This document shows, one piece after another, positions 18,178-27,709 of a stretch of DNA of 64,000 nucleotides. Made by a program: the position numbers and the translations under genes. The DNA lies in the NCBI RefSeq assembly GCF_004137085.1, contig NZ_QYBC01000017.1, positions 62,001 through 126,000 of the forward strand, in the 5' to 3' direction. The DNA is from Lichenibacterium ramalinae (GTDB lineage Bacteria; Pseudomonadota; Alphaproteobacteria; Rhizobiales; Beijerinckiaceae). The notes under the pieces were generated by a model. That model made no database searches. It was not told the origin of the DNA and saw only the letters and a list, made by a program, of their open reading frames with translations. Within the stretch, counting starts at the first letter, position 1. Every line of letters begins with the position of its first letter.

Positions 18178-21100
18178 ATGGGCCTCGTCCTCTACGCATT
18201 GAAGAACCGCATCACCTTCTACGTGATGGGGCTTCTGATCCTGCTCGCCGGCATCGGCACATCGGCCATCGCGCCGAAGGACGTGCTGCCCGCGGTCGAC
18301 ATCCCCGTGGTCGTCATCGTGTGGACCTACACGGGCCTCGACACGACCGACATGGCCCAGCGCATCACCACCTACAGCGAGTTTTCGCTGTCCAACAACG
18401 TCAACGACATCAAGCAGATGGAAAGCCAGACGCTGCCCGGCGTCGCCGTCGAGCGCATCTTCTTCCAGCCGAACGTGTCGATCGACCTCGCCATCGCCCA
18501 GGTGGTGTCGGCGATGAACTCCATCCGTGCCGTCATGCCCACGGGGGTGCAGCCCCCCGTGGTGATGCGCTTCTCGGCCTCCTCGGTGCCGGTGATCCAG
18601 CTGGCCCTGTCATCCGAGACCGAGAGCGGCGCCAAGCTCTACGACTACGGCCAGTACCGCATCCGCCAGACGCTGACGCAGGTGCCGGGCTCGACCCTGC
18701 CGGCCCCCTACGGCGGCGCCCCCCGGCAGATCATGGTGGACCTCGACCTCCACGCGCTCCAGGCGCATGGCCTGACGCCGACGGACGTCACCAGCGCCAT
18801 CACGGCCCAGAACATCGTCGTGCCGTCGGGGCTGTCGAAGATCGGCGAGCAGCAATATCCCATCCGGCTCAACATGAGCCCGGAGGTGGTCGACGACCTC
18901 AACCGCGTCCCCGTCAAGGTCGTGAACGGCTCGCCGATCCTCATCCGCGACGTGGCGCACGTGCGCGACGGCGCCCCGCCCCAGCTCAACATCGTGCGGT
19001 CGGACGGCCGCCACTCGGTGCTGGTGACGATCCTCAAGAACGGCAACGCCTCGACGCTCTCCGTCGTCGACGCCGTGAAGAGCTTCCTGCCGACGATCCG
19101 GGCGGCCGCCCCGAAGGACATGAAGATCACGCCGCTGTTCGACCAGTCGGTCTTCGTGTCGGGCGCCATCTCGGACGTGGTCCGGGAAGGCGTCATCGCG
19201 GCCGGGCTCACCGGCGCCATGATCCTGCTCTTCCTCGGCTCCTGGCGCTCGACCCTCATCGTGCTGGTGTCGATCCCGCTCGCCATCCTGACGTCGCTGA
19301 CGGTGCTGTATTTCCTCGGCGAGACCATCAACATCATGACGTTGGGCGGGCTGGCGCTCGCGGTCGGCATCCTGGTCGACGACGCCACCGTGGCGATCGA
19401 GAACACCTATCGGCTGATGGAGGAGGGGCGCAGCTTCAAGGATTCGGTGGTGGAGGGCGGCGCCGGAATCGCCAAGCCGGCCCTGATCTCGACGCTGTCG
19501 ATCTGCTCGGCCTTCGTGTCGGTGTTCTTCCTCACCGACACGCCCCGCTACCTCTTCGTGCCCCAGGCGATGGCGGTGGTCTTCGCCATGCTGGCCTCCT
19601 ACCTGCTGTCGCGCACGCTGGTGCCGATCCTCATCGACGTGCTGGTGCGGCGCGAATACGACCAGCGCCGCGAGCACGAGGGCGGCGGTGGTGCTGCGCC
19701 GAAGGGTTTCTTCGCCCGGTTCCATGCCGGGTTCGAAGCGCGCTTCGCCCGCTTCCACCGCGGCTACATCGGCCTGCTGCGCGGTGCCATCGACCACAAG
19801 CTGGCGACCTTCGCGGTGGTGGGCTGCGTGCTGCTGATGGGCGGCACGCTGCTGGAGTTCGTCGGGCGGGACTATTTCCCCCAGATCGACGCCGGCGCCA
19901 TGACGCTGCACATCCGCACCCGCCCCGGCCAGCGTATCGAGACGGCCGAGCAGCGCTTCGCCGAGGTCGAGGCAGTGGTCAAGCAGGTGGTGCCGCCGAA
20001 AGACCTCGAGCTCATCCTCGACAACATCGGCCTACCCTCCATCAACTACAACTTCGCCTTCGGCGACGGCTCCTTCGTCGCCTACAACGACGGCCAGATG
20101 CTGGTGTCGCTGAAGCAGGGGCATGCGCCCACCGCCGGCTACATGAAGACGCTGCGTGAAGTGCTGCCCGAGCGCTTCCCCGACACGATCTTCTACTTCC
20201 AGCCGAGCGACATCATCACCCAGACGTTGGACTTCGGGACCATCACGGCCGTCGACGTGCAGGTGAACGGCCGCAACCAGCCGAAGGACCTCGCCGCCGC
20301 GCGGGCCATCGAGGCCAAGCTGCGGCTCGTCAAGGGCGCCGTCGATGTCCACATCCAGCAGGTGCTCGACACGCCGGAATTCATGGCCGACGTCGACCGC
20401 CGCATGGCGTCCGAGATGGGGCTCACCGAGCAGCAGATCGCCAATGCGATGAACATCTCGCTGTCGGGCTCCTACCAGGTGACGCCGAACTTCTGGGCCG
20501 ACCCGAAATCCGGCATCCCCTACCAGCTCTGGGTGCAGACGCCGGAGTACCGCAACGACAGCCTGACGGCGCTGAAGAACACGCCGCTGTTCGTCCCGGC
20601 CGCCGCCAGCCAGTCCGCCGCCAACCCGGCCGGGAGCACGACCGGCGATGCCCTCGACATGCTGACCAGCGTCGCCACGCTGCGGCGCACCTCCGAGCAG
20701 ACCGTCGTCAACCACGTCAACACCCAGCCGACCTACGACGTCTTCGCCTCCGTGCAGGACCGGGACCTCGGCTCCGTGCAGTCGGACATCGCCCGCATCG
20801 TCGCCGAGGAGCAGCAGACGCTGCCGGCGCCCGACAAGATCACGGTCCGCGGGCAGATCGAGAGCATGGATTCGGCGTTTCAGCACATCGAGATCGGCCT
20901 CGCCATCGCCGTCGTCGCCGTCTACCTGCTGATGGCGGTGAACTTCCAAAGCTGGGGCGACCCCTTCGTGGTGATCTGCGCGCTGCCGATCGCCTTCTGC
21001 GGCATCATGTTCAGCCTGTTCGTCACCGGCACGACGCTGTCGATCCCCTCGCTCTTCGGTGCCATCATGGCGGTGGGGGTGGCGAGCGCCAATTCCATCC

Positions 21101-21396
21101 TGCTCGTCACCTTTGCGCGCGAGCACCGCGAGGAGACCGGATGCTCGGCTGCCGAGGCGGCCATCGCGGCGGGCGAGACGCGGCTGCGCCCCGTGCTGAT
21201 GACGGCCGGCGCCATGTTCGTGGGCCTGATCCCCATGGCGATCGGCATCGGCGAGGGATCGGAGCAGAATGCCGCGCTGGCCCGCGCCGTGCTGGGCGGC
21301 GTCGCCTTCGGCACCTGCGCGACGCTGGTCCTCGTACCCTTCCTCTATGCCCTGCTGCGCCGCGGCAGGTTCCAGCCCGTCGAGGACTACCGCTGA
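18178..21396 (+). CDS. RND efflux permease (HAE1/AcrB family)
   Basis: Inner-membrane proton/drug antiporter of a tripartite pump. The ATG at 18178 has GGGAG eight bases upstream and gives 1,072 residues, the family length. TM1 follows the start (ALKNRITFYVMGLLILLAG), a large periplasmic loop follows, and TM4 holds LAVGILVDDATVAIENTYRL with the paired Asp of the proton relay. TM10-12 include the LFGAIMAVGVASANSILLVT block. The gene overlaps the adaptor gene by one base. No outer-membrane channel gene is nearby. The substrate cannot be predicted. The 198-base upstream gap has an A/T-rich block near 18071-18092, the likely promoter. Confidence 0.93.
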   Translation: MGLVLYALKNRITFYVMGLLILLAGIGTSAIAPKDVLPAVDIPVVVIVWTYTGLDTTDMAQRITTYSEFSLSNNVNDIKQMESQTLPGVAVERIFFQPNVSIDLAIAQVVSAMNSIRAVMPTGVQPPVVMRFSASSVPVIQLALSSETESGAKLYDYGQYRIRQTLTQVPGSTLPAPYGGAPRQIMVDLDLHALQAHGLTPTDVTSAITAQNIVVPSGLSKIGEQQYPIRLNMSPEVVDDLNRVPVKVVNGSPILIRDVAHVRDGAPPQLNIVRSDGRHSVLVTILKNGNASTLSVVDAVKSFLPTIRAAAPKDMKITPLFDQSVFVSGAISDVVREGVIAAGLTGAMILLFLGSWRSTLIVLVSIPLAILTSLTVLYFLGETINIMTLGGLALAVGILVDDATVAIENTYRLMEEGRSFKDSVVEGGAGIAKPALISTLSICSAFVSVFFLTDTPRYLFVPQAMAVVFAMLASYLLSRTLVPILIDVLVRREYDQRREHEGGGGAAPKGFFARFHAGFEARFARFHRGYIGLLRGAIDHKLATFAVVGCVLLMGGTLLEFVGRDYFPQIDAGAMTLHIRTRPGQRIETAEQRFAEVEAVVKQVVPPKDLELILDNIGLPSINYNFAFGDGSFVAYNDGQMLVSLKQGHAPTAGYMKTLREVLPERFPDTIFYFQPSDIITQTLDFGTITAVDVQVNGRNQPKDLAAARAIEAKLRLVKGAVDVHIQQVLDTPEFMADVDRRMASEMGLTEQQIANAMNISLSGSYQVTPNFWADPKSGIPYQLWVQTPEYRNDSLTALKNTPLFVPAAASQSAANPAGSTTGDALDMLTSVATLRRTSEQTVVNHVNTQPTYDVFASVQDRDLGSVQSDIARIVAEEQQTLPAPDKITVRGQIESMDSAFQHIEIGLAIAVVAVYLLMAVNFQSWGDPFVVICALPIAFCGIMFSLFVTGTTLSIPSLFGAIMAVGVASANSILLVTFAREHREETGCSAAEAAIAAGETRLRPVLMTAGAMFVGLIPMAIGIGEGSEQNAALARAVLGGVAFGTCATLVLVPFLYALLRRGRFQPVEDYR

Positions 21397-22787
21397 TGGA
21401 CCAGATGACGCCCCGGCGGCCCGACGACGGCGAGGACGCCCCCGACCACGACATCCTGACCCTGACGCCGGAGGCCGGAACCGCGTCCGAGGGGGCGCCG
21501 GGCGAGGCTGGCGAGGGCGCGGGCGCCCCGTCCGGCATGCCGTCCCGCTGGATCTTCGTCGGCGTCGCGGTAGTGCTGGCGCTGGCGCTCGCCTGGGGCG
21601 CCTATGGACACTGGCAGAAGGACGCCGCCGCCACCGCCACGCAGGACCGGCAGGCCAATGCGCTGCCGAAGGTCCGCACCGTCGCCGCCAAGGCCGAGGA
21701 CGGCCCGATCGACCTGACGCTGCCGGGCGAGACCCAGCCCTTCGCCACCGCCGCCATCTTCGCCCGGGCCACCGGCTACATCACCGAGCGCCGCGTCGAC
21801 ATCGGGTCGCGGGTGAAGAAGGGCGACCTCCTCGTCCACATCTCGGCGCCGGACCTCGACCAGCAGCTCGCCCAGGCCGTCGCCACGCTCGGTCAGGTCG
21901 ATGCGGCGCTGCTGCAGGCCCAGGCCAACGTCAGCCAGTCGGAAGCCAACCTCAACCTCGCCAAGGTGAACCTGCAGCGCGCCCAGGCGCTGGTGGGGCA
22001 GGGGTTCGAGACGCTGCAGAACCGCGACCAGCTGCAGGCCAACCAGGTCGCCCAGGGCGCCAACCTCGACGCCTCGCGGGCGGGCGTGAAGGTGGCGCAG
22101 GCCAACGTGAAGGCCCAGCAGGCCACCATCGATCGGCTGAAGGCGCTGACCGGCTTCGAGGACGTGCGGGCGCCCTTCGACGGCGTCGTCACGGTGCGCA
22201 ACGTCGATCTCGGCACCCTCGTCAACGCCGACACCGCCACCGGCACGCCGATGTTCACGGTGGACGAGGACGACGTGCTGCGCGTCCTCGTGCAGGTGCC
22301 GCAGAATGCCGCTCTCGGCGTGCGCGACGGGCTGCAGGCGAAGATCACGGTGCCGCAGATGCCGGGCCGGACCTTCGTCGGCACGGTGTCGCGCTCCTCC
22401 TCGGCGCTGCAGTCCTCGGCCCGCACCCTGACGGTGGAGGTCGACGTGCCCAACGAGGCCGGCGTGCTGCGCTCGGGCCTGTTCACCTACGTGACGCTCG
22501 ACATCCCCCGCACCCACCCCGACGTGGTGCTGCCGTCCGAGACGCTGATCTTCGACCAGGCGGGCACGCATGTGGCCGTGGTGGGCGATGACGATAAGGT
22601 CCGGATGGTGCCGGTCACGATCAAGCGCGACTTCGGCACCGCGTTCGAGATCGACCAAGGCCCCAAGGGCGGCGACACCGTCGTGCTGAGCCCGCCGGCC
22701 TCGCTGCGCGACGGTGCCAAGGTGGCGGTGCAGCGCGACGATGCCGGCGGCGGGGCGCCGGGGCCTGAAAAGGTGTCGGAGAAGTGA
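21396..22787 (+). CDS. RND efflux periplasmic adaptor (membrane fusion protein)
   Basis: Links the permease to an outer-membrane channel. The ATG overlaps the permease TGA (TGATG). The 463-residue protein has an acidic N-terminal stretch of about 50 residues, a membrane anchor at 52-70 rather than a lipobox, a split biotinyl-lipoyl domain (FARATGYITERRVDIGSRVK and later FEDVRAPFDGVVTVRNVDLG), a coiled-coil hairpin between them (Gln/Ala/Asn-rich, about 150-255), and a beta-barrel domain. Permease-then-adaptor order is the reverse of the usual arrangement. Confidence 0.92.
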   Translation: MDQMTPRRPDDGEDAPDHDILTLTPEAGTASEGAPGEAGEGAGAPSGMPSRWIFVGVAVVLALALAWGAYGHWQKDAAATATQDRQANALPKVRTVAAKAEDGPIDLTLPGETQPFATAAIFARATGYITERRVDIGSRVKKGDLLVHISAPDLDQQLAQAVATLGQVDAALLQAQANVSQSEANLNLAKVNLQRAQALVGQGFETLQNRDQLQANQVAQGANLDASRAGVKVAQANVKAQQATIDRLKALTGFEDVRAPFDGVVTVRNVDLGTLVNADTATGTPMFTVDEDDVLRVLVQVPQNAALGVRDGLQAKITVPQMPGRTFVGTVSRSSSALQSSARTLTVEVDVPNEAGVLRSGLFTYVTLDIPRTHPDVVLPSETLIFDQAGTHVAVVGDDDKVRMVPVTIKRDFGTAFEIDQGPKGGDTVVLSPPASLRDGAKVAVQRDDAGGGAPGPEKVSEK

Positions 22788-22869
22788 CGCGGGACGGCTG
22801 CCCGACGGGTCGCACCGGGATCAGGCCGGCGGGCCCGGTGAGGGATCGGGCTCGCCCGAGCGTCGCCGG

Positions 22870-23775
22870 TCAAGCTGCGCCGCGCTGCGGATGCTGGCGG
22901 GCGTAGGTCGTCGGCGGGGCGCCGACATGGCGGGTGAACGCGACACTGAACGCGCTCGCTGAACCGTAGCCGACGCGGCGAGAGACCTCCCCGACGGTGA
23001 GGTCGGTGCCGCGCAACAGATCCCTGGCGATCGCCATGCGCCAGCCGAGCAGATAGGCCATGGGAGCGACGCCCACCTCGCGGCGGAACCGGTCGCAGAA
23101 GGTGGAGCGCGATAGGCCACAGTCTCTCGCCAGGTCGCCGATGGCCCATGGGCGGGTCGTCTCGCCATGAATCAGGCGCAGCGCCACCGCGAGCCTTTTG
23201 TCGGCAAGCCCACGCAGCAGCCCGGGTGCGGCGGTCGGCTCCGCCGTGGCGCGGAACGCCTCGATCAGCAGCACTTCCAGGAGGCGAGACAGCACGGCAT
23301 CGCGGCCAGGGCGGTCCGCGCCAGCCTCCTCGCTCAACAGCTCCACCAACGTCGTCAGCCGCCTCGCACCGCGCACCACCACGATGTTGGGCAGCAGCGA
23401 AACCAGCAGTCCGGCGTCGGGTGACCCGAAGGCGCAATGGCCCACCAACATGCGGACATCGGGTGTGTCCGACGCCCCGAGGTGGAACAGGCCCGGGCTC
23501 ACCTCCGATGGTTCGGTCACGACCTCTTCGGGCGGCCGTCCCAGGCTCGTCACCGTGAAATCGCTGGCGGCCGGGACCAGCATGAAATCACCCTCGCCCA
23601 ACCTCAAGGGTTCACGCCCGGCGATCGACAACTCACAGCCGCCGTCGAGCATCGCCCCATAGAACGGGTCCGTGGCGGGCGGGCGCACGGCCCAGCAACC
23701 GGAGCCGGTGACCAGTTTGGAGAAGGACGCGCTGGGCCGGAGCAGGCTGATCACCTGAGCGAGTGGGTCAGGCAA
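22870..23775 (-). CDS. AraC-family transcriptional regulator with cupin N-terminus
   Basis: The 301-residue product has an N-terminal cupin-type sensing domain (DPLAQVISLLRPSASFSKLV, then GGCELSI and LRLGEGDFMLVPA) and a C-terminal double helix-turn-helix: IGDLARDCGLSRSTFCDRFR and VGEVSRRVGYGSASAFSVAF. The start is a TTG at 23775, which best fits the family start; a GTG seven codons in is possible. It is divergent from the SDR gene across 93 bases. This pairing is common in proteobacteria and implies that the regulator controls the dehydrogenase, which is an inference. The ligand is unknown. Confidence 0.88.
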   Translation of the reverse strand: MPDPLAQVISLLRPSASFSKLVTGSGCWAVRPPATDPFYGAMLDGGCELSIAGREPLRLGEGDFMLVPAASDFTVTSLGRPPEEVVTEPSEVSPGLFHLGASDTPDVRMLVGHCAFGSPDAGLLVSLLPNIVVVRGARRLTTLVELLSEEAGADRPGRDAVLSRLLEVLLIEAFRATAEPTAAPGLLRGLADKRLAVALRLIHGETTRPWAIGDLARDCGLSRSTFCDRFRREVGVAPMAYLLGWRMAIARDLLRGTDLTVGEVSRRVGYGSASAFSVAFTRHVGAPPTTYARQHPQRGAA

Positions 23776-23868
23776 AACCGGACGATCTCGAATGGGATAC
23801 GGACGCCCGATGATAGCCCGTCCTCCGGCCGCGGGCTATCGCTCGTCGATCGTCGCGAGGAGCCTTCC

Positions 23869-24627
23869 ATGAACACCGTCCTGATCACCGGCTGCTCGAC
23901 CGGCTTCGGCCGCGAGACCGCCATCCATTTCCTCGAACGAGGGTGGAACGTCGTCGCCACGATGCGCGACCTTTCGACGAATACCCTGCCGGAGTCCGAC
24001 CGGCTGCGCTCGCTTCGCCTCGACGTCACCGATGCCGACAGCATCGCGGCGGCGGTCGCCACGGCGGGCACGATCGACGTGCTGGTCAAGAACGCAGGCG
24101 TCGGTTGGCTCAATGCCGTGGAAGGCACCTCGATGGCCACGGTACGCCGGATCTTCGAGACCAACACCTTCTCGACGGTGGCGATGATGCAGGCGGTAAT
24201 CCCCGGCATGCGCGAACGGCGGACTGGCGCGATCGTCAATGTCGGCTCCAGCACCACCATCAGGTCGCTGCCGCTCCTCTCGATCTATCGCGCCAGCAAA
24301 GCGGCCGTGAATGCGCTGACCGAATCCGCCGCGCTGGAACTGGCGGAATTCGGCATTCGCGCTCGGGTGGTGATGCCGGGCGCGGCGCCCACGACCAGCT
24401 TCGGCGGCTCGGCGCGGACGCAGATCATGGCGCAGGGCGGCTTCCCGGACCCCTACGCCGATTTCGTCCAACAGACCGTGGCCGCCATGCAGCGTCACAC
24501 CGCCGGCGGTGACGTGACGACGCCGCAGGACGTCGCGGAAGCGATCTACCGCGCGGCGACCGATCAAGACTGCCCGATGATCCTGCCGGCCGGTGCCGAC
24601 GCGATCGCCTGGTCGGAGGGTCGCTGA
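23869..24627 (+). CDS. short-chain dehydrogenase/reductase
   Basis: NAD(P)-dependent oxidoreductase with unknown substrate. The ATG at 23869 has GAGGAG about eight bases upstream; the long open frame before it is a shadow of the regulator. The 252-residue product has the Rossmann motif TGCSTGFG (residues 7-14), NAG at 75-77, the catalytic Ser at about 127/128, and YxxxK as Tyr140 and Lys144. The usual NNAG is KNAG here; the second Asn is kept. It lies alone on its strand, divergent from the AraC-type gene. Confidence 0.88.
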   Translation: MNTVLITGCSTGFGRETAIHFLERGWNVVATMRDLSTNTLPESDRLRSLRLDVTDADSIAAAVATAGTIDVLVKNAGVGWLNAVEGTSMATVRRIFETNTFSTVAMMQAVIPGMRERRTGAIVNVGSSTTIRSLPLLSIYRASKAAVNALTESAALELAEFGIRARVVMPGAAPTTSFGGSARTQIMAQGGFPDPYADFVQQTVAAMQRHTAGGDVTTPQDVAEAIYRAATDQDCPMILPAGADAIAWSEGR

Positions 24628-24849
24628 TCGACCTCGTGGAGCGCTTCCGCTCGGCGCGGGTCCGGGACGTGCCCCGATGCGGCAGGGACGCCGTCGCCGC
24701 GACCCATGGTCCGCCGGAACGGACCCGGCCGTCGACGCGGCAAGCCCGAGCTTCGCAAACCGAGGCCGCCGAACGAGCGCCCCGTCCGGACCGGTCCCCC
24801 GTCGCCGTCGAAAGCCTCGTCGGCGCCGCCGCGACGTCCCGCTCCGGCC

Positions 24850-25488
24850 CTATCGCCCCCGCATCACCAGCTTGTCGTTCGACACCGTGAAGCTTTCGAG
24901 CTTGTTGAGGTAGCTCATGCCGAGCAGGTTCTCGTGCAGGGCACCCGCCTTCTCCACCAACGCCCTCACGTTGGTCTGGGTCAGCGGCCCGATGGTGAGC
25001 GAGGGCAGCAGGACCTCGGCGGCGAGCCCGCGGCCGTTGGCCGTCATCACCTCGACGTCGTAGGCGAGCTGGCGCACCGGGATCTTGAGCCGCAGCGCGT
25101 CCTCCCAGCGCAGGACCACCGAGGAGGCGCCGGTGTCCAGCGTGAAGGGGACGCGGACCTTGCCGACGCTGCCGTCGATCGTGAAGCCGCCGTCCGGCCG
25201 GCGGAACACCGTCACCTCGCGGGGGCCGGTCTCCACGACGGTGCCGGGCATCAGCACCGCCAGGACGCGTTCCGCCACCGTGCCGAGCTCGAACCGGTAG
25301 GCATAGCCGGCCAGCACCGCGGCCAGCAGCACCACCCACAGCCCGAGGCTGGCGAGGCCGGCGAGGATGCGGCCGCGAAACAGGCCCGGGATGACGACGG
25401 CCAGCGAGGTCGCGAAGGCCCCGTAGACGGCGAGCCTCGTCCAGTCGTCCGCCGTCAGTTCGCTCCAGTCCACGGGCACCCGGTCCAT
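24850..25488 (-). CDS. membrane-anchored retropepsin-like aspartic protease, TIGR02281 family
   Basis: The 212-residue product has two hydrophobic segments (about 19-37 and 44-63) and then a periplasm-facing clan AA aspartic protease domain with a single catalytic DTG in FTLDTGASSVVL (near residue 118). Such enzymes work as dimers. Family features include MTANGRGLAAEVLLPSLTIG and LLGMSYLNKLESF. The ATG at 25488 was chosen because it gives the family start; the longer upstream frame is a shadow of the DUF1289 and cobS region. It follows the DUF1289 gene by 35 bases, so cobS-DUF1289-protease is probably one transcript. The natural substrate of the family is unknown. Confidence 0.85.
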   Translation of the reverse strand: MDRVPVDWSELTADDWTRLAVYGAFATSLAVVIPGLFRGRILAGLASLGLWVVLLAAVLAGYAYRFELGTVAERVLAVLMPGTVVETGPREVTVFRRPDGGFTIDGSVGKVRVPFTLDTGASSVVLRWEDALRLKIPVRQLAYDVEVMTANGRGLAAEVLLPSLTIGPLTQTNVRALVEKAGALHENLLGMSYLNKLESFTVSNDKLVMRGR

Positions 25489-25523
25489 CTGCCGCCCGAG
25501 AACCGGGACGGCTGACCCCAGAG

Positions 25524-25772
25524 CTATGGGCCCGCGGCGCCGGCGTCCAGAGGCGCGGCACCGCGCGCCGCCACTCCCGGCTCGCCCGCGCCGCCGCGGC
25601 GGCGGAAAGCCGCGAGGCGCCCCGGCAGCAGCGCCATGGTGCGGAGCCGCTCCGCCTCGGTCAGGCCGCTCCAGGCCGCGATCTCGACGAGGCTGCGTCC
25701 GCAGCCGCGGCACAGGCCGCCCGGATCGTCGATGGCGCAGAGGCCCCTGCAGGGCGAGGATGGTTTGAGCAT
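25524..25772 (-). CDS. DUF1289 domain protein
   Basis: An 82-residue protein with the DUF1289 cysteine pattern SPCRGLCAIDDPGGLCRGCG, in which four cysteines form a likely metal site, followed by EIAAWSGLTEAERLR. The C-terminal 30 residues are Ala/Gly/Pro-rich and look unstructured. It starts nine bases after cobS and precedes the TIGR02281 protease gene. The family's function is unknown. Confidence 0.88.
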   Translation of the reverse strand: MLKPSSPCRGLCAIDDPGGLCRGCGRSLVEIAAWSGLTEAERLRTMALLPGRLAAFRRRGGAGEPGVAARGAAPLDAGAAGP

Positions 25773-25781
25773 GGGCCCTGG

Positions 25782-26603
25782 TTAGCCGGGCCGGCCCCCG
25801 ACGAGAAGCCCGATCAGCATCGCGGCCTCGCAGAGCTGTTGACAGGCGCCCGCGACGTCGCCGGTGAAGCCCCCGACCTGGCGGGCGGCGAGCCGCGTCG
25901 TGCCGGCCGCCGCCAGGCCCGCCAGGCCGAGGGCCAGGGCCGCGCGGGCCGCGCCGGCGCCGGCGAGGATCGGCAGCGCGAGGCCGATGGCGCCGCCGAG
26001 CCATGCGGCGGTGCGGAACACCGCGCCCGGCATGGCGCCGGCCCCATGGCCGAGGCCGTCGGCGCGGGCCGGCGGCAGCCGCGCCAGGGGCAGGAGGCCG
26101 AAGCCGCGCGAGGCCGCGCCGGCCGCCACCAGTGCGGCTCCCGCCAGCCCGGCGCCGCCGCGCTCGCCGAGCGCCGCCAGGCAGGCCGCCCGCAGCAGGA
26201 GCGACAGGCCGAGCGCCAGGGCCCCGTAGGTGCCGATGCGGCTGTCGCGCATGATGGCGAGCTTGCGCTCGCGCGTGCGCCCGCCGCCGAAACCGTCGGC
26301 CATGTCGGCGAGCCCGTCCTCATGCAGCGCGCCGCCGACCAGAAGGGTGGCGCCGAGGGCCAGGAGCGCGCCGACGGACGGCGGCAGGCCGAGCGCCGCC
26401 GCGCCCGCCAACACCGCGGCCCCGCAGGCCCCGACGACGGCGCCCGCCAGCGGTGCCCAGGCGAGGCAGCGCGCGAAGGGTTCGGGCGGATGCGCGGCCT
26501 CGACGGTCAGCGGCGGCACGGGCAGGCGCGTGTAGAAGCGCAGCGCCGTGAGGAGTTCGGCGGCGAAGGCCGCGGCAGGGCCGGGGATGGGGAGCGCTGG
26601 CAT
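25782..26603 (-). CDS. cobS: adenosylcobinamide-GDP ribazoletransferase
   Basis: Joins adenosylcobinamide-GDP and alpha-ribazole (phosphate) in the last steps of coenzyme B12 synthesis, at the cytoplasmic membrane. The 273-residue product is very hydrophobic and has the family motif [19 protein letters not shown] with its acidic residues, followed by [19 protein letters not shown]. It is divergent from cobT across 74 bases, too short for a cobalamin riboswitch, and none was recognised. Confidence 0.95.
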   Translation of the reverse strand: MPALPIPGPAAAFAAELLTALRFYTRLPVPPLTVEAAHPPEPFARCLAWAPLAGAVVGACGAAVLAGAAALGLPPSVGALLALGATLLVGGALHEDGLADMADGFGGGRTRERKLAIMRDSRIGTYGALALGLSLLLRAACLAALGERGGAGLAGAALVAAGAASRGFGLLPLARLPPARADGLGHGAGAMPGAVFRTAAWLGGAIGLALPILAGAGAARAALALGLAGLAAAGTTRLAARQVGGFTGDVAGACQQLCEAAMLIGLLVGGRPG

Positions 26604-26677
26604 GGTGCGGGGCTTGTGCCATAGAAGGGACCGACCCGCGACGGCCGAGCCGTCCTCCGCCCGCCCACGAGCCCCTC

Positions 26678-27694
26678 ATGTCCAACAGCGGCCTGCCCTT
26701 CGACGACATCCGCGCGCTCCTGGCGCATCTTCCGCCGCTCGACGAGGAGGCCGCGGCGGCGATCCGCGCCCGCGACGCCGAACTCACCAAGCCGCCGGGC
26801 TCCCTGGGGCGGCTCGAAGCCCTGACGGTCTGGCTCGGGTCCGTGCAGGCCAAGGCGCTCCCCACCGCGTCGCGTCCGCTCGTGGCGGTCTTCGCCGGCA
26901 ACCATGGCGTGACGGCGCAGGGCGTGTCGCCCTATCCGGCCTCGGTGACGGCCGCCATGGTGGCCAATTTCGCCGCCAACGGCGCCGCCATCAACCAGAT
27001 CTGCGCGCAGCTCGGGCTCGGCCTCAAGGTCTTCGAGCTGGCCCTCGAGATCCCCACCGCCGACATCACCGCCGAGCCCGCCATGGACGAGGCGGGCTGC
27101 GCCGCCACCATCGCGTTCGGCATGGAGGCCATCCACGGCACCGACCTGCTGGCGCTCGGCGAGATGGGCATCGGCAACACCACGGTGGCGGCCGCCGTCT
27201 ACGCGGCGCTCTATGGCGGCGAGGTCGCCCAATGGGTCGGGCGCGGCACGGGGGTCGACGAGGCCGGCTATGCCCGCAAGGTCGCGGCCGTCGGGGCGGC
27301 GCTGGCGCTCCACCGCGACCACCTCGGCGACCCGCTCGAAGTGCTGCGCCGCCTCGGGGGCCGCGAGGTGGCCGCCATGGTGGGCGCCATCCTGGCGGCG
27401 CGCATCGAGCGCATCCCCGTGATCCTCGACGGCTACGTGGTCTGCGCGGCCGCCGCGGTGCTGCACGCGCTCGATCCCGCGGCACTCGACCATTGCGTGG
27501 CGGGGCACCGCTCGGCGGAAGGCGCCCACGGCGAGGTGCTGCGGCGGCTCGGCAAGGAACCCCTGCTCGACCTCGGCCTGCGGCTCGGGGAGGGGACCGG
27601 GGCCGCGCTGGCGGCCGGGATCGTCCGCACGGCCCTCGCCTGCCACACCGGCATGGCCACCTTCGCCGAGGCGGGCGTCGCCGACAAGGCGTGA
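26678..27694 (+). CDS. cobT: nicotinate-nucleotide--dimethylbenzimidazole phosphoribosyltransferase
   Basis: Makes alpha-ribazole 5'-phosphate, the lower-ligand nucleotide that CobS uses. The 338-residue product has family motifs KPPGSLGRLEALTVWLGSVQ, VAVFAGNHGVTAQGVSPYP, GEMGIGNTTVAAAV and the C-terminal catalytic region (LGEGTGAALAAGIVRTALA). The length is normal. It is divergent from cobS and ends 15 bases before the stop codon of the convergent kinase gene. Confidence 0.95.
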   Translation: MSNSGLPFDDIRALLAHLPPLDEEAAAAIRARDAELTKPPGSLGRLEALTVWLGSVQAKALPTASRPLVAVFAGNHGVTAQGVSPYPASVTAAMVANFAANGAAINQICAQLGLGLKVFELALEIPTADITAEPAMDEAGCAATIAFGMEAIHGTDLLALGEMGIGNTTVAAAVYAALYGGEVAQWVGRGTGVDEAGYARKVAAVGAALALHRDHLGDPLEVLRRLGGREVAAMVGAILAARIERIPVILDGYVVCAAAAVLHALDPAALDHCVAGHRSAEGAHGEVLRRLGKEPLLDLGLRLGEGTGAALAAGIVRTALACHTGMATFAEAGVADKA

Positions 27695-27709
27695 GCCGGA
27701 TCGGCCCGC

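Noticed and set aside
22870-24627. AraC-SDR pair as a recently acquired cassette
   Set aside because: Such pairs are often mobile, but base composition and codon use look like the flanks, and no repeats or integrase lie nearby.
24628-24849. Possible gene between the SDR and the retropepsin-like protease
   Set aside because: Open frames here are Arg/Pro-rich in every phase and have no start signal.
26604-26677. Cobalamin riboswitch between cobS and cobT
   Set aside because: The gap is 74 bases, too short, and lacks B12-box-like sequence.
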